A stretch of 64,000 nucleotides of DNA from contig OZ034966.1 in NCBI GenBank assembly GCA_964030785.1, positions 1,895,201 to 1,959,200 on the forward strand. The letters are read 5' to 3'. Shown here piece by piece: positions 55,301 to 64,000 of this stretch (position 1 is its first letter; every line of letters starts with the position of its first letter). The notes under the pieces are model-generated. The model was not told the origin of the DNA, ran no database searches, and worked only from the letters and a program-made list of their open reading frames with translations. The translations under genes were made by a program, and so were the position numbers. This stretch comes from Siderastrea siderea (Eukaryota; Cnidaria; Anthozoa; Scleractinia; Rhizangiidae).

Positions 55301-56559
55301 AGAAGTCCACCTACCCCAAAGGACATCCCACCATCGTTTCTCAACCGGGTCACACGGACATACACCAGTACTTTGGACTCATTCAATGCAAAGTCCTGCC
55401 TCCCCGTGAATTGTACCATCCCGTGCTGCCTTACCGTCATGACAACAAACTGCTCTTTCCACTCTGTGCCCGTTGTGTAGAAGAAGAAATGGACAAACCT
55501 CTTTTGGACAGATCCTATCATTGTCCACACACTGATGAACAACGCGCCCTCACCAGTACCTGGTGCACACCGGAGTTGTATAAAGCCGTGGAATTCGGGT
55601 ACCAAGTCCAATACATCTATGAAGCTTGGCATTTTGAAGAGACCTGTGAGGGCCTCTTCGCCAATTATGTTAACACCTGGTTGAAAATCAAACAAGAAGC
55701 TAGTGGGTGGCCTAAGGATGTCACGACAGAAGAAGAAAAGCAACGTTACATCGAAGAGTACTTCCTGCATGAAGGCATCCAGTTGGACTACAACAACATC
55801 AAGAAGAACCCGGGCCTGCGTACCCTAGCTAAGCTCATGCTCAACTCCATGTGGGGTAAGTTTGGACAACGCCTCAACAAAACCCAAATTCAAGCCTTCG
55901 ATGACCCTCATGCCTTCCACTGTTTCTTGGATAGCGATGCGTTAGACGTACGTCACGTGTCCGTCGTCACCGACCAAATGGTGGAGGTACACTACCAAAA
56001 CCAAAAAGAGGACATCCGCGTCTCACCCAACCTCAACATTTTTGTGGCCTGCTTCACTACCTGCCACGCCCGCCTTAAATTGTATGACACCCTGCAAGCC
56101 TTAGGGGAAAGAGTCCTCTACTTTGACACCGACTCCGTCATCTACCTGGAGGAAACACCCACTCAATTCAAACCTGTCTTGGGTTCCTATCTTGGGGACT
56201 TCGCCTCCGAATTAGCTAAGGATGAATACATTCAAGAATTTGTCAGTGGAGGACCCAAGAACTATGGGTATACTACGAATGAAGGAAACGTGGAATGCAA
56301 GGTTAGAGGCTTCCGACTCAACAGCGAAGGACACACCCAGCTGAATTTTGACATCATGCGTCAGAATGTCAAGGACGAAATCCAGAAACCCCTTCCAAAA
56401 CCAAGGGAAATCCAGATTATCAACTCCCACCAAATTGTACGCAATCCCAAAAACTTCCAACTGTACACTCAACCAAGCAGTAAGTTCTATCAGTTGGTCT
56501 ATGACAAAAGAGTCATTGATCCCAACACCTTCAAGACCTACCCCTATGGCTACCAGTGA
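52384..56559 (+). CDS. Protein-primed family B DNA polymerase, 1391 aa, intact
   Basis: An N-terminal region of about 350 aa of uncertain fold is followed by a Cys/His-rich zone (CADCWKPYDHEGRHRC...CPSCH, about 355-480). Exonuclease motifs: FFDIEAM (Asp531/Glu533), HNFQGYDGYF, YCSSDVRLL. A nuclease-like insertion VYEFQGCFTHGCPTCY. Polymerase motifs: A (YIDVTSLYPW, Asp963), B (LMLNSMWGKFG), C (YFDTDSVIY, Asp1248/Asp1250). All catalytic residues are present and the frame is complete, so unlike element 1 this polymerase could be active. The terminal-protein function is expected in the N-terminal part but is not identifiable. It is the rightmost large gene and shares a promoter with the acidic ORF. 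Confidence 0.93.
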   Translation: MSSQDKDNVAGPSGLAHHEVLAMLGLDISDSDDDTNSCVGPLICTENMADSDDDICEEALNQWEQSGGGLDPSEHVTFDFELEPFVNRKSDRMGVQERHFKTQLRQRGNLMPGQNITQALQDGLRRAVDQVLTTTPDLHDQDRLYFTIASDRLHNNFQGWGLRAGEWRRDTERVEALFQRLAQALNSNEQFEMDDSFQVSITQVHHAPQGTGRPRRGKPGHPTMTMLTANKRSVIRIINDDQLCCARALVVAKAHVDQHPKWNSIRQGSQIQRTLAWDLQNEAQVPWGPCSYDALTQFSQAPSLTGYQIILVDAQRSFHITTFGPLSDKQLILLHNQDHYDVITKLPGFFGSSYVCADCWKPYDHEGRHRCTKTKLCGACRQKDCPDFQNAYPRHLKATQRCDSCHRDFFGPTCFEAHSSKTHAGKPVTGLQTSVCSQRHRCAECYQQNVGLSRIQRHLCKHVDCPSCHQYVDADDHRCFIQRAPKPQDQKKKRKRTRQKGPRAKRGAAAAEPHASSEDEEDLPPLHVFFDIEAMQPHGKHIANLVVAETEDNDEPKPFPGSTCIRDFLEWLDALTLHDTRQVNVIAHNFQGYDGYFIIQEYYGENRIVQQLRNGCKLLEIKHDRIRFIDSMSFFQMPLSAFPKTFGLTELCKGYFPHKFNIPGDKHQNYVGILPSRDYYMPESMTLEGRQAFETWHQQQRDQGVVFHFQQELLAYCSSDVRLLKQGCLTFKRMFEDLTGFNPFDHVTIASACNRDLRMNRMIPNSIASEPTGPKGWRTNNINQSLPALHWLTWCDHQLRQRALQDLNPNDLLASANPKPQYIQHVRNEGEYKIPGTNIHVDGYCPDTHTVYEFQGCFTHGCPTCYPHRYEKHPRNYDRTMHDLYDVTQNKVQKLTDQGYNVIQMWGCQWDHLRDTHPEIDSFVRELNFIQPLEPRDAFCGGRTNAIKLYHHITPGQKIHYIDVTSLYPWVNKKSTYPKGHPTIVSQPGHTDIHQYFGLIQCKVLPPRELYHPVLPYRHDNKLLFPLCARCVEEEMDKPLLDRSYHCPHTDEQRALTSTWCTPELYKAVEFGYQVQYIYEAWHFEETCEGLFANYVNTWLKIKQEASGWPKDVTTEEEKQRYIEEYFLHEGIQLDYNNIKKNPGLRTLAKLMLNSMWGKFGQRLNKTQIQAFDDPHAFHCFLDSDALDVRHVSVVTDQMVEVHYQNQKEDIRVSPNLNIFVACFTTCHARLKLYDTLQALGERVLYFDTDSVIYLEETPTQFKPVLGSYLGDFASELAKDEYIQEFVSGGPKNYGYTTNEGNVECKVRGFRLNSEGHTQLNFDIMRQNVKDEIQKPLPKPREIQIINSHQIVRNPKNFQLYTQPSSKFYQLVYDKRVIDPNTFKTYPYGYQ

Positions 56560-56764
56560 AAGCCCCAACAAAATCGTCGATTGTGATCACTGTGATCGAG
56601 AACATTTGACGCCACCACCACCACCCCCATTCTACAGTTCCTTTGCCGTACCTTTAATGAGAAATCCTCGACGTCAATTACAACAATGGATCCGTGACAA
56701 CAACCAATGGCGAAGAATAACTCGATGTCAAAAACAATGGTGGGGACCCTCTATTGAACATTAA
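56546..56764 (+). CDS. Micro-ORF with CxxC and PPxY motifs, 72 aa
   Basis: ATG at 56546 overlaps the PolB 3' end by 14 bp in another frame. CDHCDREH followed by LTPPPPPPFYSSF (PPxY, WW ligand) and a basic C terminus with several Trp (QQWIRDNNQWRR). Too ordered to be chance, but coding is inferred. Comes just before the right TIR. Confidence 0.5.
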   Translation: MATSESPNKIVDCDHCDREHLTPPPPPPFYSSFAVPLMRNPRRQLQQWIRDNNQWRRITRCQKQWWGPSIEH

Positions 56765-56784
56765 GGAACACTCAGGAAAACCAC

Positions 56785-57191
56785 AGTTATTGTAAAACAA
56801 ATCAATAAAAAATGTCATTTATTCATTTTGTGTACTTTTCACTCCAAAGGACCACCCCCGTTCCCCCAATTGGACTTTGGACTTTGAGCCCGCGTTTTCT
56901 CAGCGGTTTTACTTCCCCTTGAGCCCACGATCCCTTTTTCACATTGCTCAGCAGTTTCCCATCCTAAAACACGTGACTTCCGGTTTAAACCACGTGACTT
57001 CCGGTGACGTCACTTCCGGTTCCGGTCATGTGATTTTCGGTCACTTCCGGTTCCGGTCATGTGACTTCCGGTTCCCATGCGCCCGCGATCCCTTTTTCAT
57101 ACTGGTCCGCGGTTTCCGCGGTCTGTTACTAGGGCAACCCAACAACCAATCAGAAGCCAGGACAATGTCCATACGAGCGTACCTTACTACT
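56785..57191. repeat. Element 2 right TIR with ETS/E-box/CRE sites
   Basis: Reverse complement of the left TIR plus extra short repeats. CACGTGACTTCCGG occurs at 56970-56983 and 56991-57004, a variant CATGTGACTTCCGG at 57058-57071, and the palindromic CRE TGACGTCA at 57005-57012. Ends CCTTACTACT. Confidence 0.9.
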
Positions 57192-57410
57192 CCAGTGCAA
57201 GTTGACACGTTGTGTCTACCAACAAAAGATGAGGGTGATTTATCAATCCCGAAGAAATACGGCGTAGTAGCTGGGTGGGGAGCAACAAAAGCCTTGAAGC
57301 CACGAGAAGGACTTTCGGAGGCTGACCGATATTCTACAGTTCTCCAATACTCTGCTTTCACAATTCAAAGTGACCGACTGTGTTCAAACAGATCAGCGCT
57401 CCCGTTCAAT
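57192..57410 (+). pseudogene. Serine protease middle exon, part right of element 2
   Basis: Resumes after the duplicated CCAGTG: VQVDTLCLP, the DGVVAGWG-type strand (YGVVAGWGATK) and the following loop, as in trypsin-fold proteases. In frame with the left part if the element and one duplication copy are removed. The exon end is near 57400, with a GT in GTTCAA as a possible donor. The insertion must abolish normal expression of this copy. Confidence 0.75.
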
Positions 57411-57898
57411 TTTGGGCAACCGGCGTTTTTCTTAGCGGGAAATTGCATGACCATCGTCGCTTTTGAAAAAGGTTTTTTTTCTTAAAGCTTAGCTTGTTTA
57501 GCAAAACGATTCAGTTCGACAGAGGTGAAGTTTAGAACTTGAGAAAAATATCGAATGTCTGTTAATGGAAAGAAAAAGTTAAAAAGAATACTCAGTTGTC
57601 TTTTTCAGTGGAAGGCAAAAAGTTCAAGATATGAAATTTGCCTTCGAGGACTTCATCTTTGTTGTGTTCTGCTGCGAACAAGGTCGGCACAACGCTTGAG
57701 TTAGCAGCATTTGGCCACGGTCCCGACGCCAAATATAACAGAGCTAGTGCCTTCTGGTTTTTTCTGTCCACAACCATGGTTTTTGCGGCGGTCCGAACAC
57801 ATTTGGCCAGGAAAAACACCATCATGTTTATGTCTATCAGCATCTTGTCACGGGAAAAGAAATAAGTAGTAAAAATTAACTAGCACTGGTATTGTCAG
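57411..57898. other. Non-coding host DNA
   Basis: No exon with the catalytic Ser is seen downstream in the next 6 kb, so the rest of this protease gene is outside the window or lost. Confidence 0.45.
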
Positions 57899-57979
57899 CG
57901 TGCCTGGTGTAGTGGTGTGCGTGCCTGATTGCTATGTCAGCGACCCGGGTTCGATACTCATAGGGGACATGAACTGTGT

Positions 57980-58015
<36 letters not shown>

Positions 58016-58017
58016 TT
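57899..58017 (+). mobile_element. tRNA-derived SINE head with (CTTT)n tail
   Basis: TGGTGTAGTGG (A-box) and GGTTCGATACT (B-box-like) with tRNA spacing, followed by about 10 CTTT units (57979-58017). Confidence 0.6.
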
Positions 58018-60015
58018 TTATTTAACGACTTGAATGAGAGTATTTTCGCAAAGTACCAGCATAAAAAAAAAAACCACCAAACTTTCCTGTAAATTTAATA
58101 CTTGCACCAAAAATCCCTGACATGGTTGCCTTGAACGCTTTCCATAAGAACCAATAAGTTATTCATAGTACAGAAAATTTAGTCAACTCAAAAGTTAAAA
58201 ACATGTTTTGGAAACTTCGGTTTTATTCAGTTTGACTTCCCTACCGCAAGTCAAATTATCTAATTAAAACATTTTCCCCTTACAAATGAGAAATCCTTCT
58301 CCTCAATACCATTTCAGTACTACATGAATATTTTTAGAATTGCTGTAGTCCTGTGACAAAACTTTTAAGAACTGGCAGGGCACAACAAATTCGCAAAATT
58401 TATCCACGGCCCAAAACAGAATTGCGTTACGCATGACGTCAGTTTTATTGTCTATACTCTCATTGAAAATAAGCAAGAGCCAATAAGTGCGCGAGAATTC
58501 GCACAGCTATTGTAAAATTTCTAATCGACAATTTGGTGCGGCTCAAAACGCTTGCGAATTTACCGAAAATGATACTTTTTACTATGTCTGTAACTTTTTA
58601 CGTCTCAATAATTTGAATTTTTATCCCGAAAAGACCATGGGAACAAGGTTGCTCGCTTCTTTTCATGATCACACCAGGGTTTACCATCTTCATTGCCCAA
58701 ACAGTGCCCAAAGGCAATGCAATCTCTCTCAACACAGCACTACAGTGGCTATATCCTGATATGTGTAGCGTTCAAAACTAGAGAACTAGTCTCCTTGGCT
58801 TGTCACGCAACGTTCCCGATCCTCCCACAAAACGGTCTGCATACGAACAAGGGATGAGCGTGAACGTTCGTAGTATTAAATACCATCTGAAAATATTATG
58901 AATACAGAATAGTGTGATTGCTATTGAAAAGTTAGAAAATAAGAGGAAATACCGCTAAACCATTTGGGTACGAGCGTAACGTGACGTATTGCTGGTTAAC
59001 ATGTGGTATAGCCTCCAACGCAGACATTCTTTAAGTATTTAGGTTTTAAATAGCTTCTTAGTTTTTTGAGGGGAAAAGTGGCTAGTATTTATTATTGATG
59101 GTCTCAAAACTAATTTATTATGGGTGCGGTCCCTTGCTTCTGTGTCATGCGTACAGGAGCACATATCTTGTTGCGTATTAAGACTTAAGACTTCATTCTT
59201 CAGACCATGCTCTAGATCCTCTGATTTATTTGAGGCACAAAAGGTTCTTTGCATTTCCGAATAAGAACCTCTTTCATTTTTAGGCTACAACAGGCTGGTA
59301 AATATTCGGGGTCTAAACAACACATTTTAGCCCGATGGTTCTTAAACCACCAGATCTTGTATGGGGGTGTCCCTGTAGCCCAGTTTATAACAAATACAGG
59401 TTTGATATGTACAGTGTTCATGTTTGTGATGACTGTGCGGGAGAAATTAACCCAAGAAGCTGATGTAGATTGATTCTGAGTGTCGTGAGAGATGTGGTTG
59501 TGAAAAATGAGGGCTCCCTTTCGATTCCTTGTCGCTTATTCCTCGTCCCAATTTGATGTTGATATGGACTGCTCTGTTTTAACCGCTCAATTCATTATGA
59601 TCTGTTATGACAAAAACCGTGTTAAATCCACGTTGAATGACTATTGGTTGACCTGGGTATAAATCGGAACCACAATATTAAAGTTTATAACCCACCGCTA
59701 AATTTTCGCGCGCGCTCATCACGTGGTTTTCATTTGATATCCGTCGTTCGATTTTATTGACAAGAAAAAAAACAGGAAAGGAAGTCACTCTTTCAGGTTT
59801 TAATCTTTCAGTTCTAATCACAGTGCATTTTTTTTTAAATAGAGTAAACCAACCAAATTGGATTTGTTTAGCGGCAAATGTGTTGTGATCCCCACTGTCT
59901 TTTTTTTCTCTTTACCACAATAAAGCACATACGTTGTGGAAAACCCTTTCTGGCTTGCTGGTATATCGGGCAATAATGCCCTTGGCTGAAAGATTGTCCT
60001 TAAAAATTCACAGCT
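58018..60015. other. Non-coding host DNA, no gene seen
   Basis: AT-rich with random short ORFs only; no motif or repeat of note recognised. Confidence 0.4.
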
Positions 60016-60019
60016 TTTA

Positions 60020-60310
60020 TTATTATTTTTTATTTATTTATTTATTTATACACGGGAAAATCATCAGTAGAAATATGCTAAAAAACTATAATGAAAATAT
60101 CCTAATATTATACGCTACAAAAATCAACTGATTTACATGTTTGCCGTGTGGGAGCCGAAAGAAGAAAAGAAAGCTTTCGCTTTCTTTTTGAAAGCCCCCA
60201 GGGAGTTACATTCTCTAAGAGAATTCCATAAAGCAGCATCACTATAAGAGAATCTGCGCTTCAGGTACTCGGACAATCTTTCAGCCTCGGGCATTACCCT
60301 CCGTTTTACC
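60020..60310 (-). mobile_element. LINE 3'-end fragment
   Basis: Minus-strand reading ends with a LWNSLRE-like block and a SHTANM-like end, and shares GATTTACATGTTTGCCGTGTGGGAG with the LINE tail at 27404-27425. It is a 5'-truncated copy of a related CR1/L2-type element with a TTTA-rich tail at 60030-60050. Confidence 0.65.
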
Positions 60311-60739
60311 AGCCGCTGTAAGGGGTCTATTTATAAAATGTACACAACCGTGAGATATGCGTAAGCGGCCAAAGCTATCTCTACTGTTATTCATGCAAGT
60401 GGCTGAATTATCAAACTTAGTAGTTTGTCAACATTGAAACATGAGAATGACTCAGGAGAGATGACCTTTAAAGAGTGGTTCAGATTGATAGCACTCTCCG
60501 AGTGTATAAATTAACTATTAGCTGTTGCTGTAAGTTGTAAAACGAAGTTGCCTAGGGTCAGATGGATTCACAAGAAAAGCCCTCCCAGGCATGGTGAAGT
60601 GGAAGAGCAGAGAAAGTAAGACGTGTATGTGCGACTCAAATTTAGGTATTTTTACACTGCATCAAGATAGTGGAGTCTAAATGCTGGCTTTTTTTGACTA
60701 AAGAGATAAAACAAACAAAAAAGCTCACAATTAGCAAGA

Positions 60740-61130
60740 AAAAATACACCAAAAGAGAGGAAATATATATTTTTCGACACAGGAAGACGTTTTCCTTTTC
60801 TTTGCAGGGGTGTGAGAATGTGACCTGAGTGCTGAAAGAGTTGGCTCAAATAGCATTGTCGGAGCGGGCACTTTATAGCTTTTTGGCAAATGTTCATCGC
60901 TTTGTGGCATCATATCATCTTTCCAGATCAGGCGATACAAGAAGACATAAAAATATCACAGTCGCTTGCACGTTGGTTCGTAGCAACAACATCAACAAAA
61001 AAAAAACTGAATTGCAGATCAAATTCAGCGAAAAATCAGTCGAAGGTTGACATCAAACCGGCCAAGATGTCCTCAGTTGGTTGCAAGGTAGTGTGTGATG
61101 TTTTTGTTGCGCGGTGCTATATATAGTAAC
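60740..61130. repeat. Dispersed repeat, copy B
   Basis: Same family and orientation as 8560-9060 (shared GTCGGAGCGG, TTTTGGCAAATGTTCATCGC and GCACGTTGGTTCGTAGC blocks). Non-coding. Confidence 0.5.
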
Positions 61131-61344
61131 CTGAGAGACTTAATGGAGTTCAACCGCCTGGTGACCGAGAAACGAAGTTATGTTTATTATATAGACAAGA
61201 GTGTTTTAGTGGAAAATAGACCACTCGTAGGACTCGAGTGGCGTATTTTCCATATCCTCACCAGTGAGGATATCAATGACGTCCTTTCCCGCTCTTACAC
61301 TGTTCTTCGTGGAAAAATACTCTTGTCCATATAATAAAAAGAAA

Positions 61345-61482
61345 ATTACACGGCGGCGCGAAGATATGAATTTCATTTTCTCGTGGTAAAAAACAATACT
61401 TTACTCACTCGCTGCGCTCGTTCGTAAAATTTTGTTTTTACCACTCGAAAATAAAATTCTTATCTTCGCGCCGCCGTGTAAT
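61345..61482. mobile_element. Palindromic MITE (ATTACACGGCGGCGCGAAGAT ends)
   Basis: Inverted arms of about 40 bp begin ATTACACGGCGGCGCGAAGA and end in its complement; the centre is AT-rich. About 138 bp, non-coding. Confidence 0.75.
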
Positions 61483-62440
61483 ATCCTCTATTTATGCCAC
61501 GGATAGTTTTGCACCACTTGCAGAAACTTGGAACTGTTTAGAAATTATAGAACCCGCTCATTCATCTTACTGTTAATGGTTGAATTACCGTTCATCAGAA
61601 CACTAACACATAGATGACGAATTGTTATCAAACGTGTTTAACGCGGCAAAAATTATGAACGCGAGTTCCGTTCATAATTAGCCCATAAGCTGTCTTTTTT
61701 GATTGACACTATTTTAACCGGAAAAACAAGTAGCATCCAAGGGTTCCGTCGACAGCAGGTATGAGACTTATTATGTCATTATGACTGAAATTCTTTTGGC
61801 AGTTGCTAAACTACGAACAGTCTCCCTTCTCGAGTGTTCTTGTCGCGAGAGAGCGCGAAAATCGCCAGCTGCTCATCACACGCGCGACATGTTTCTAGGC
61901 GAAAAGCTCGCTCGCGTGTTTTTTCGCTAAACCACTCCTGCGCTAAACTTTCCCTGAGCGGAAAGGGAGACTGCTCGTAGTCTAGAAACCTGCTGACTTA
62001 ATATACGCCTTTTTTCAGTCTCTCTTTGATATATTTCTTTTGTTCACCAGATTCTGTTGTGGACATTTGCGACCGTATGGATGTCCTCCAGTCAAAGTAC
62101 AGAAGGTTCCAGTAAGTTTTAAGCTGTTTGTCAGAGAAATTTGCAACATGCAACATTTCTGATGGACATTCATGGTTAAGTTCATATTTTGTAAGTGGAG
62201 AAGTCGCTAAGAACAGAATGCTTGTTTTAAACGAAAGCCCGTTTGGGCAACCTGATGAAATCTCTTATAATTCAGGAATTGTCAACATATAAATAAAACA
62301 ATTGGTCTCGATCTCGCCATACATGCACTGAAGAGCCATGCAACTCGGTGCCCAGGGGTACTCCCTATGCTGCGCTATACCGCAAGTCTCCCCTCGACTT
62401 TTTGCGCTTGAGGTGTACTAAACTGGTAGGGAAATTTACT

Positions 62441-62657
62441 ATTTTAATTGCAAGGCTGGCACCACGGCAAAGGACACTTTTAATCGGGCCAATAATTCAA
62501 CTAGTACAACTAGTTTTCTTTAGGAACAGTGCTAAACTGAAGGATATAAAGGCTCTTCAGTTTAGCACTGGCGCTGAAGAAGACCAGTTGTACTAGTTGA
62601 AATATTGGCCTGATTAAAAGTGCCCTTTTGCCGTAATGCCAGCCTTGCAATTAAAAT
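62441..62657. mobile_element. Foldback MITE, ~217 bp
   Basis: Outer arms ATTTTAATTGCAAGGCTGGCA and complement, continuing for about 80 bp with mismatches. A second inner inverted repeat (CAGTGCTAAACTGAAG/CTTCAGTTTAGCACTG) surrounds a short loop. Almost fully self-complementary, non-coding. Confidence 0.8.
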
Positions 62658-62954
62658 AGTTTATTTACACGTTACAGTGACGTCTGGTACGAGAATCTCA
62701 ACAAAGCGAGATCCGGCAGTAAGAAGTACAAGCTGAGATTTTTGCGTTGTGTGGTTCCCTGCATTCAAAGTTTTTATATTGGAAATTTACTGTTTTTAGT
62801 ATGTTAAAGATACGAAAGTTTTAAGGTGGCCGAACACAGTTTTCTTGTACCTATGCGTTATTTATCGTTATTTTCAAACCACTGGCAGTTGGGCAGCCAA
62901 AATTGGCAAGGTGCAAGTTCAACTAAAGAAGATTGTATTTTGATATGTTTTATA

Positions 62955-63235
62955 GGGAGCAGGGATGGCGCAGTGGTGAGAGCGCTCGCCTCCCACCAAT
63001 GTGGCCCGGGTTCGATTCCCGGTCCCGCTGTCATATGTGGGTTGAGTTTGTTGTTGGCTCTCGTCCTTGCTCCGAGGGTTTTTCTCCGGGTTCTCCGGTT
63101 TTCCTCCCTCCCTAAAAACTAACATTTCCAAATTGCAATTCCACCTGCTTGTAAAGCGCATTTGATTATATTCACATAGAAAATGCGCTATATAAGCTCT
63201 AAATTATTATTATTATTATTATTATTATTGGACTA
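62955..63235 (+). mobile_element. tRNA-derived SINE with (ATT)n tail
   Basis: A-box TGGCGCAGTGG and B-box GGTTCGATTCC near 62965 and 63009, a tRNA-unrelated body with TTTTCCTCCCTCC and GCGCTATATAAG, and an (ATT)n tail at 63206-63230. Complete SINE structure. Confidence 0.85.
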
Positions 63236-64000
63236 GGTACCGTTACCATGGCAACACAGCTGGTAGTAAACCAGCATTAAATAATGGGTTTGATTTATTT
63301 TCAGAAAATCCAGTCGTTAGATTTTTTCCATCATTTGTCTCTAGAAAACTCAGAAAAATACTGGCCTATTGACACTGGTGTCGTGAAATTTTGACAGAGA
63401 GATCTTCTGTTATTTTGATTTTTGCATTTTAACGTTTTCTGAACATGTCCTCTGTCAGATTTCAATTTTTGTTTGCAGGCGAGCTAAGCGTGTTCCGAAC
63501 TATTATTCTACCAAATTTCATGAAATTCTAACGAGCGGTTCCGTAGAAATCAGTGCATTTCCACTAAATCGTGCAGTCACAATTTTCTGGTTAACTGCGC
63601 ATGCGCTGCATTTGACAGGATTCTCGATCTTTCTCAATCCGTACAAACAATCCCAGAAAGGCAGGGTATTTTCCAAGAGTATTACCTTTAATACATTGAA
63701 AAACAAACGTTTTCGACACATAACAAACTGTTTGATTGTTAAGAGGGAAAAACACTTCACTGAACAAAATGAAATGATCGCTGTACAGGCGCCAACAGGC
63801 GCCATGTTTGTTTTTCTCATAGGCTTGTGTGCGCGCGCTTATTCACTTCAACAGTACAAATCGTAGAGCGCGCGCAAACTGTGTTCAGACACCTAAAGCC
63901 TTCAAGTGACTAAAATCCAGCGATGACCTATTGTTTTTGGTTTATTTGGAGGTAGAAAGACGTGCAATTTTCGTTCTAGGTAATTAAATGGCATTCTCGC

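Larger units (their letters stand above)
35947..57191. mobile_element. Polinton/Maverick (adintovirus-like) element 2
   Basis: A 21,245-bp unit with TIRs beginning AGTAGTAAGG and ending CCTTACTACT, flanked by exact CCAGTG (35941-35946, 57192-57197). It has integrase, PolB, double jelly-roll capsid, two penton-like proteins, adenain-like protease, PLA2 and many small basic proteins. It is GC-richer than host and element 1, with few disruptions: the only clear lesion is the truncated packaging ATPase. Removing the element and one duplication copy restores the host exon reading frame across the joint, so the insertion is recent or tolerated. Confidence 0.96.

Noticed and set aside
53206..55770. 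Long minus-strand ORFs (239 and 317 aa) under PolB
   Set aside because: Antisense shadows of the intact GC-rich PolB gene; no motif or promoter of their own.
57592..57865. Overlapping 75-83-aa ORFs after the protease exon
   Set aside because: Both strands are open by chance; no protease last-exon motif (GDSGG) or other domain is seen.
59000..59480. Short ORFs near 59039-59473
   Set aside because: No conserved motif, no splice or promoter context and random composition.

Overview
The window looks like a piece of a marine invertebrate genome, most likely a cnidarian (anthozoan or coral type). This is inferred from AT-rich introns and intergenic DNA, Penelope-like elements (PLEs) with hammerhead ribozymes, CR1/L2-type LINE fragments, tRNA-derived SINEs, small palindromic MITEs, and two large Polinton/Maverick (adintovirus-like) elements. 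Species cannot be fixed from sequence alone. True host coding DNA is scarce: the last exon of a trypsin-like serine protease at 267-506 (frameshifted), and a middle exon of a related protease at about 35840-35946 and 57192-57410. That second exon is split by element 2 with a perfect 6-bp target duplication.

Element 1 (9232-26824, 17.6 kb) has 322-bp terminal inverted repeats (TIRs) and a TTATC(A) direct repeat at its ends. In order it carries two paralogous Cys-rich/F-box-like ORFs, an unknown small protein, a strongly structured RNA candidate with a T-run terminator, a GTCAC iteron-like cluster, a small membrane ORF, a SLATT-like two-TM protein, an unknown protein, a collagen/tail-fibre-like protein, the A32/FtsK-type packaging ATPase, a Pro-rich PPxY protein, the minor capsid protein, a broken small virion gene, the double jelly-roll major capsid protein, two small virion proteins, an adenain-like protease, a zinc-ribbon ORF overlapping a phospholipase A2 ORF, a zinc-ribbon protein, a retrovirus-type integrase, and a protein-primed DNA polymerase B (PolB). 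PolB is destroyed by stops, frameshifts and a LINE insertion. Its late genes share an AT-rich TTAATATA-type motif just upstream of the ATG.

Element 2 (35947-57191, 21.2 kb) has 380-407 bp TIRs with ETS/E-box/CRE-like repeats and an exact CCAGTG target duplication. It has a different accessory set: a tandemly duplicated RING-like protein, an unknown helical protein, a SLOG-fold protein, a zf-GRF protein and an unknown ORF. Then come an integrase with a C-terminal chromodomain, two paralogous penton-like minor capsid proteins, a run of tiny Arg-rich virion proteins with repeated QRGG sites, the major capsid protein, an adenain-like protease, a tRNA-like pol III gene, a truncated packaging ATPase, a Gly/Arg-rich ORF, a SLATT-like protein, more small virion proteins, a PLA2, an acidic/basic repeat protein, an acidic overlapping ORF, an intact 1391-aa PolB and a PPxY micro-ORF. 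Promoters here are conventional TATA/CCAAT types; one bidirectional module is present in inverted copies near both ends.

The intact parts of the two elements are complementary: element 1 keeps the ATPase and lacks PolB, element 2 keeps PolB and lacks a full ATPase. Flanking DNA is a nest of older repeats: PLEs with inverted 3' copies, a LINE carrying a 1.15-kb Mutator-like element, a 2.6-kb inverted repeat with a PLE inside it, minisatellites and microsatellites.
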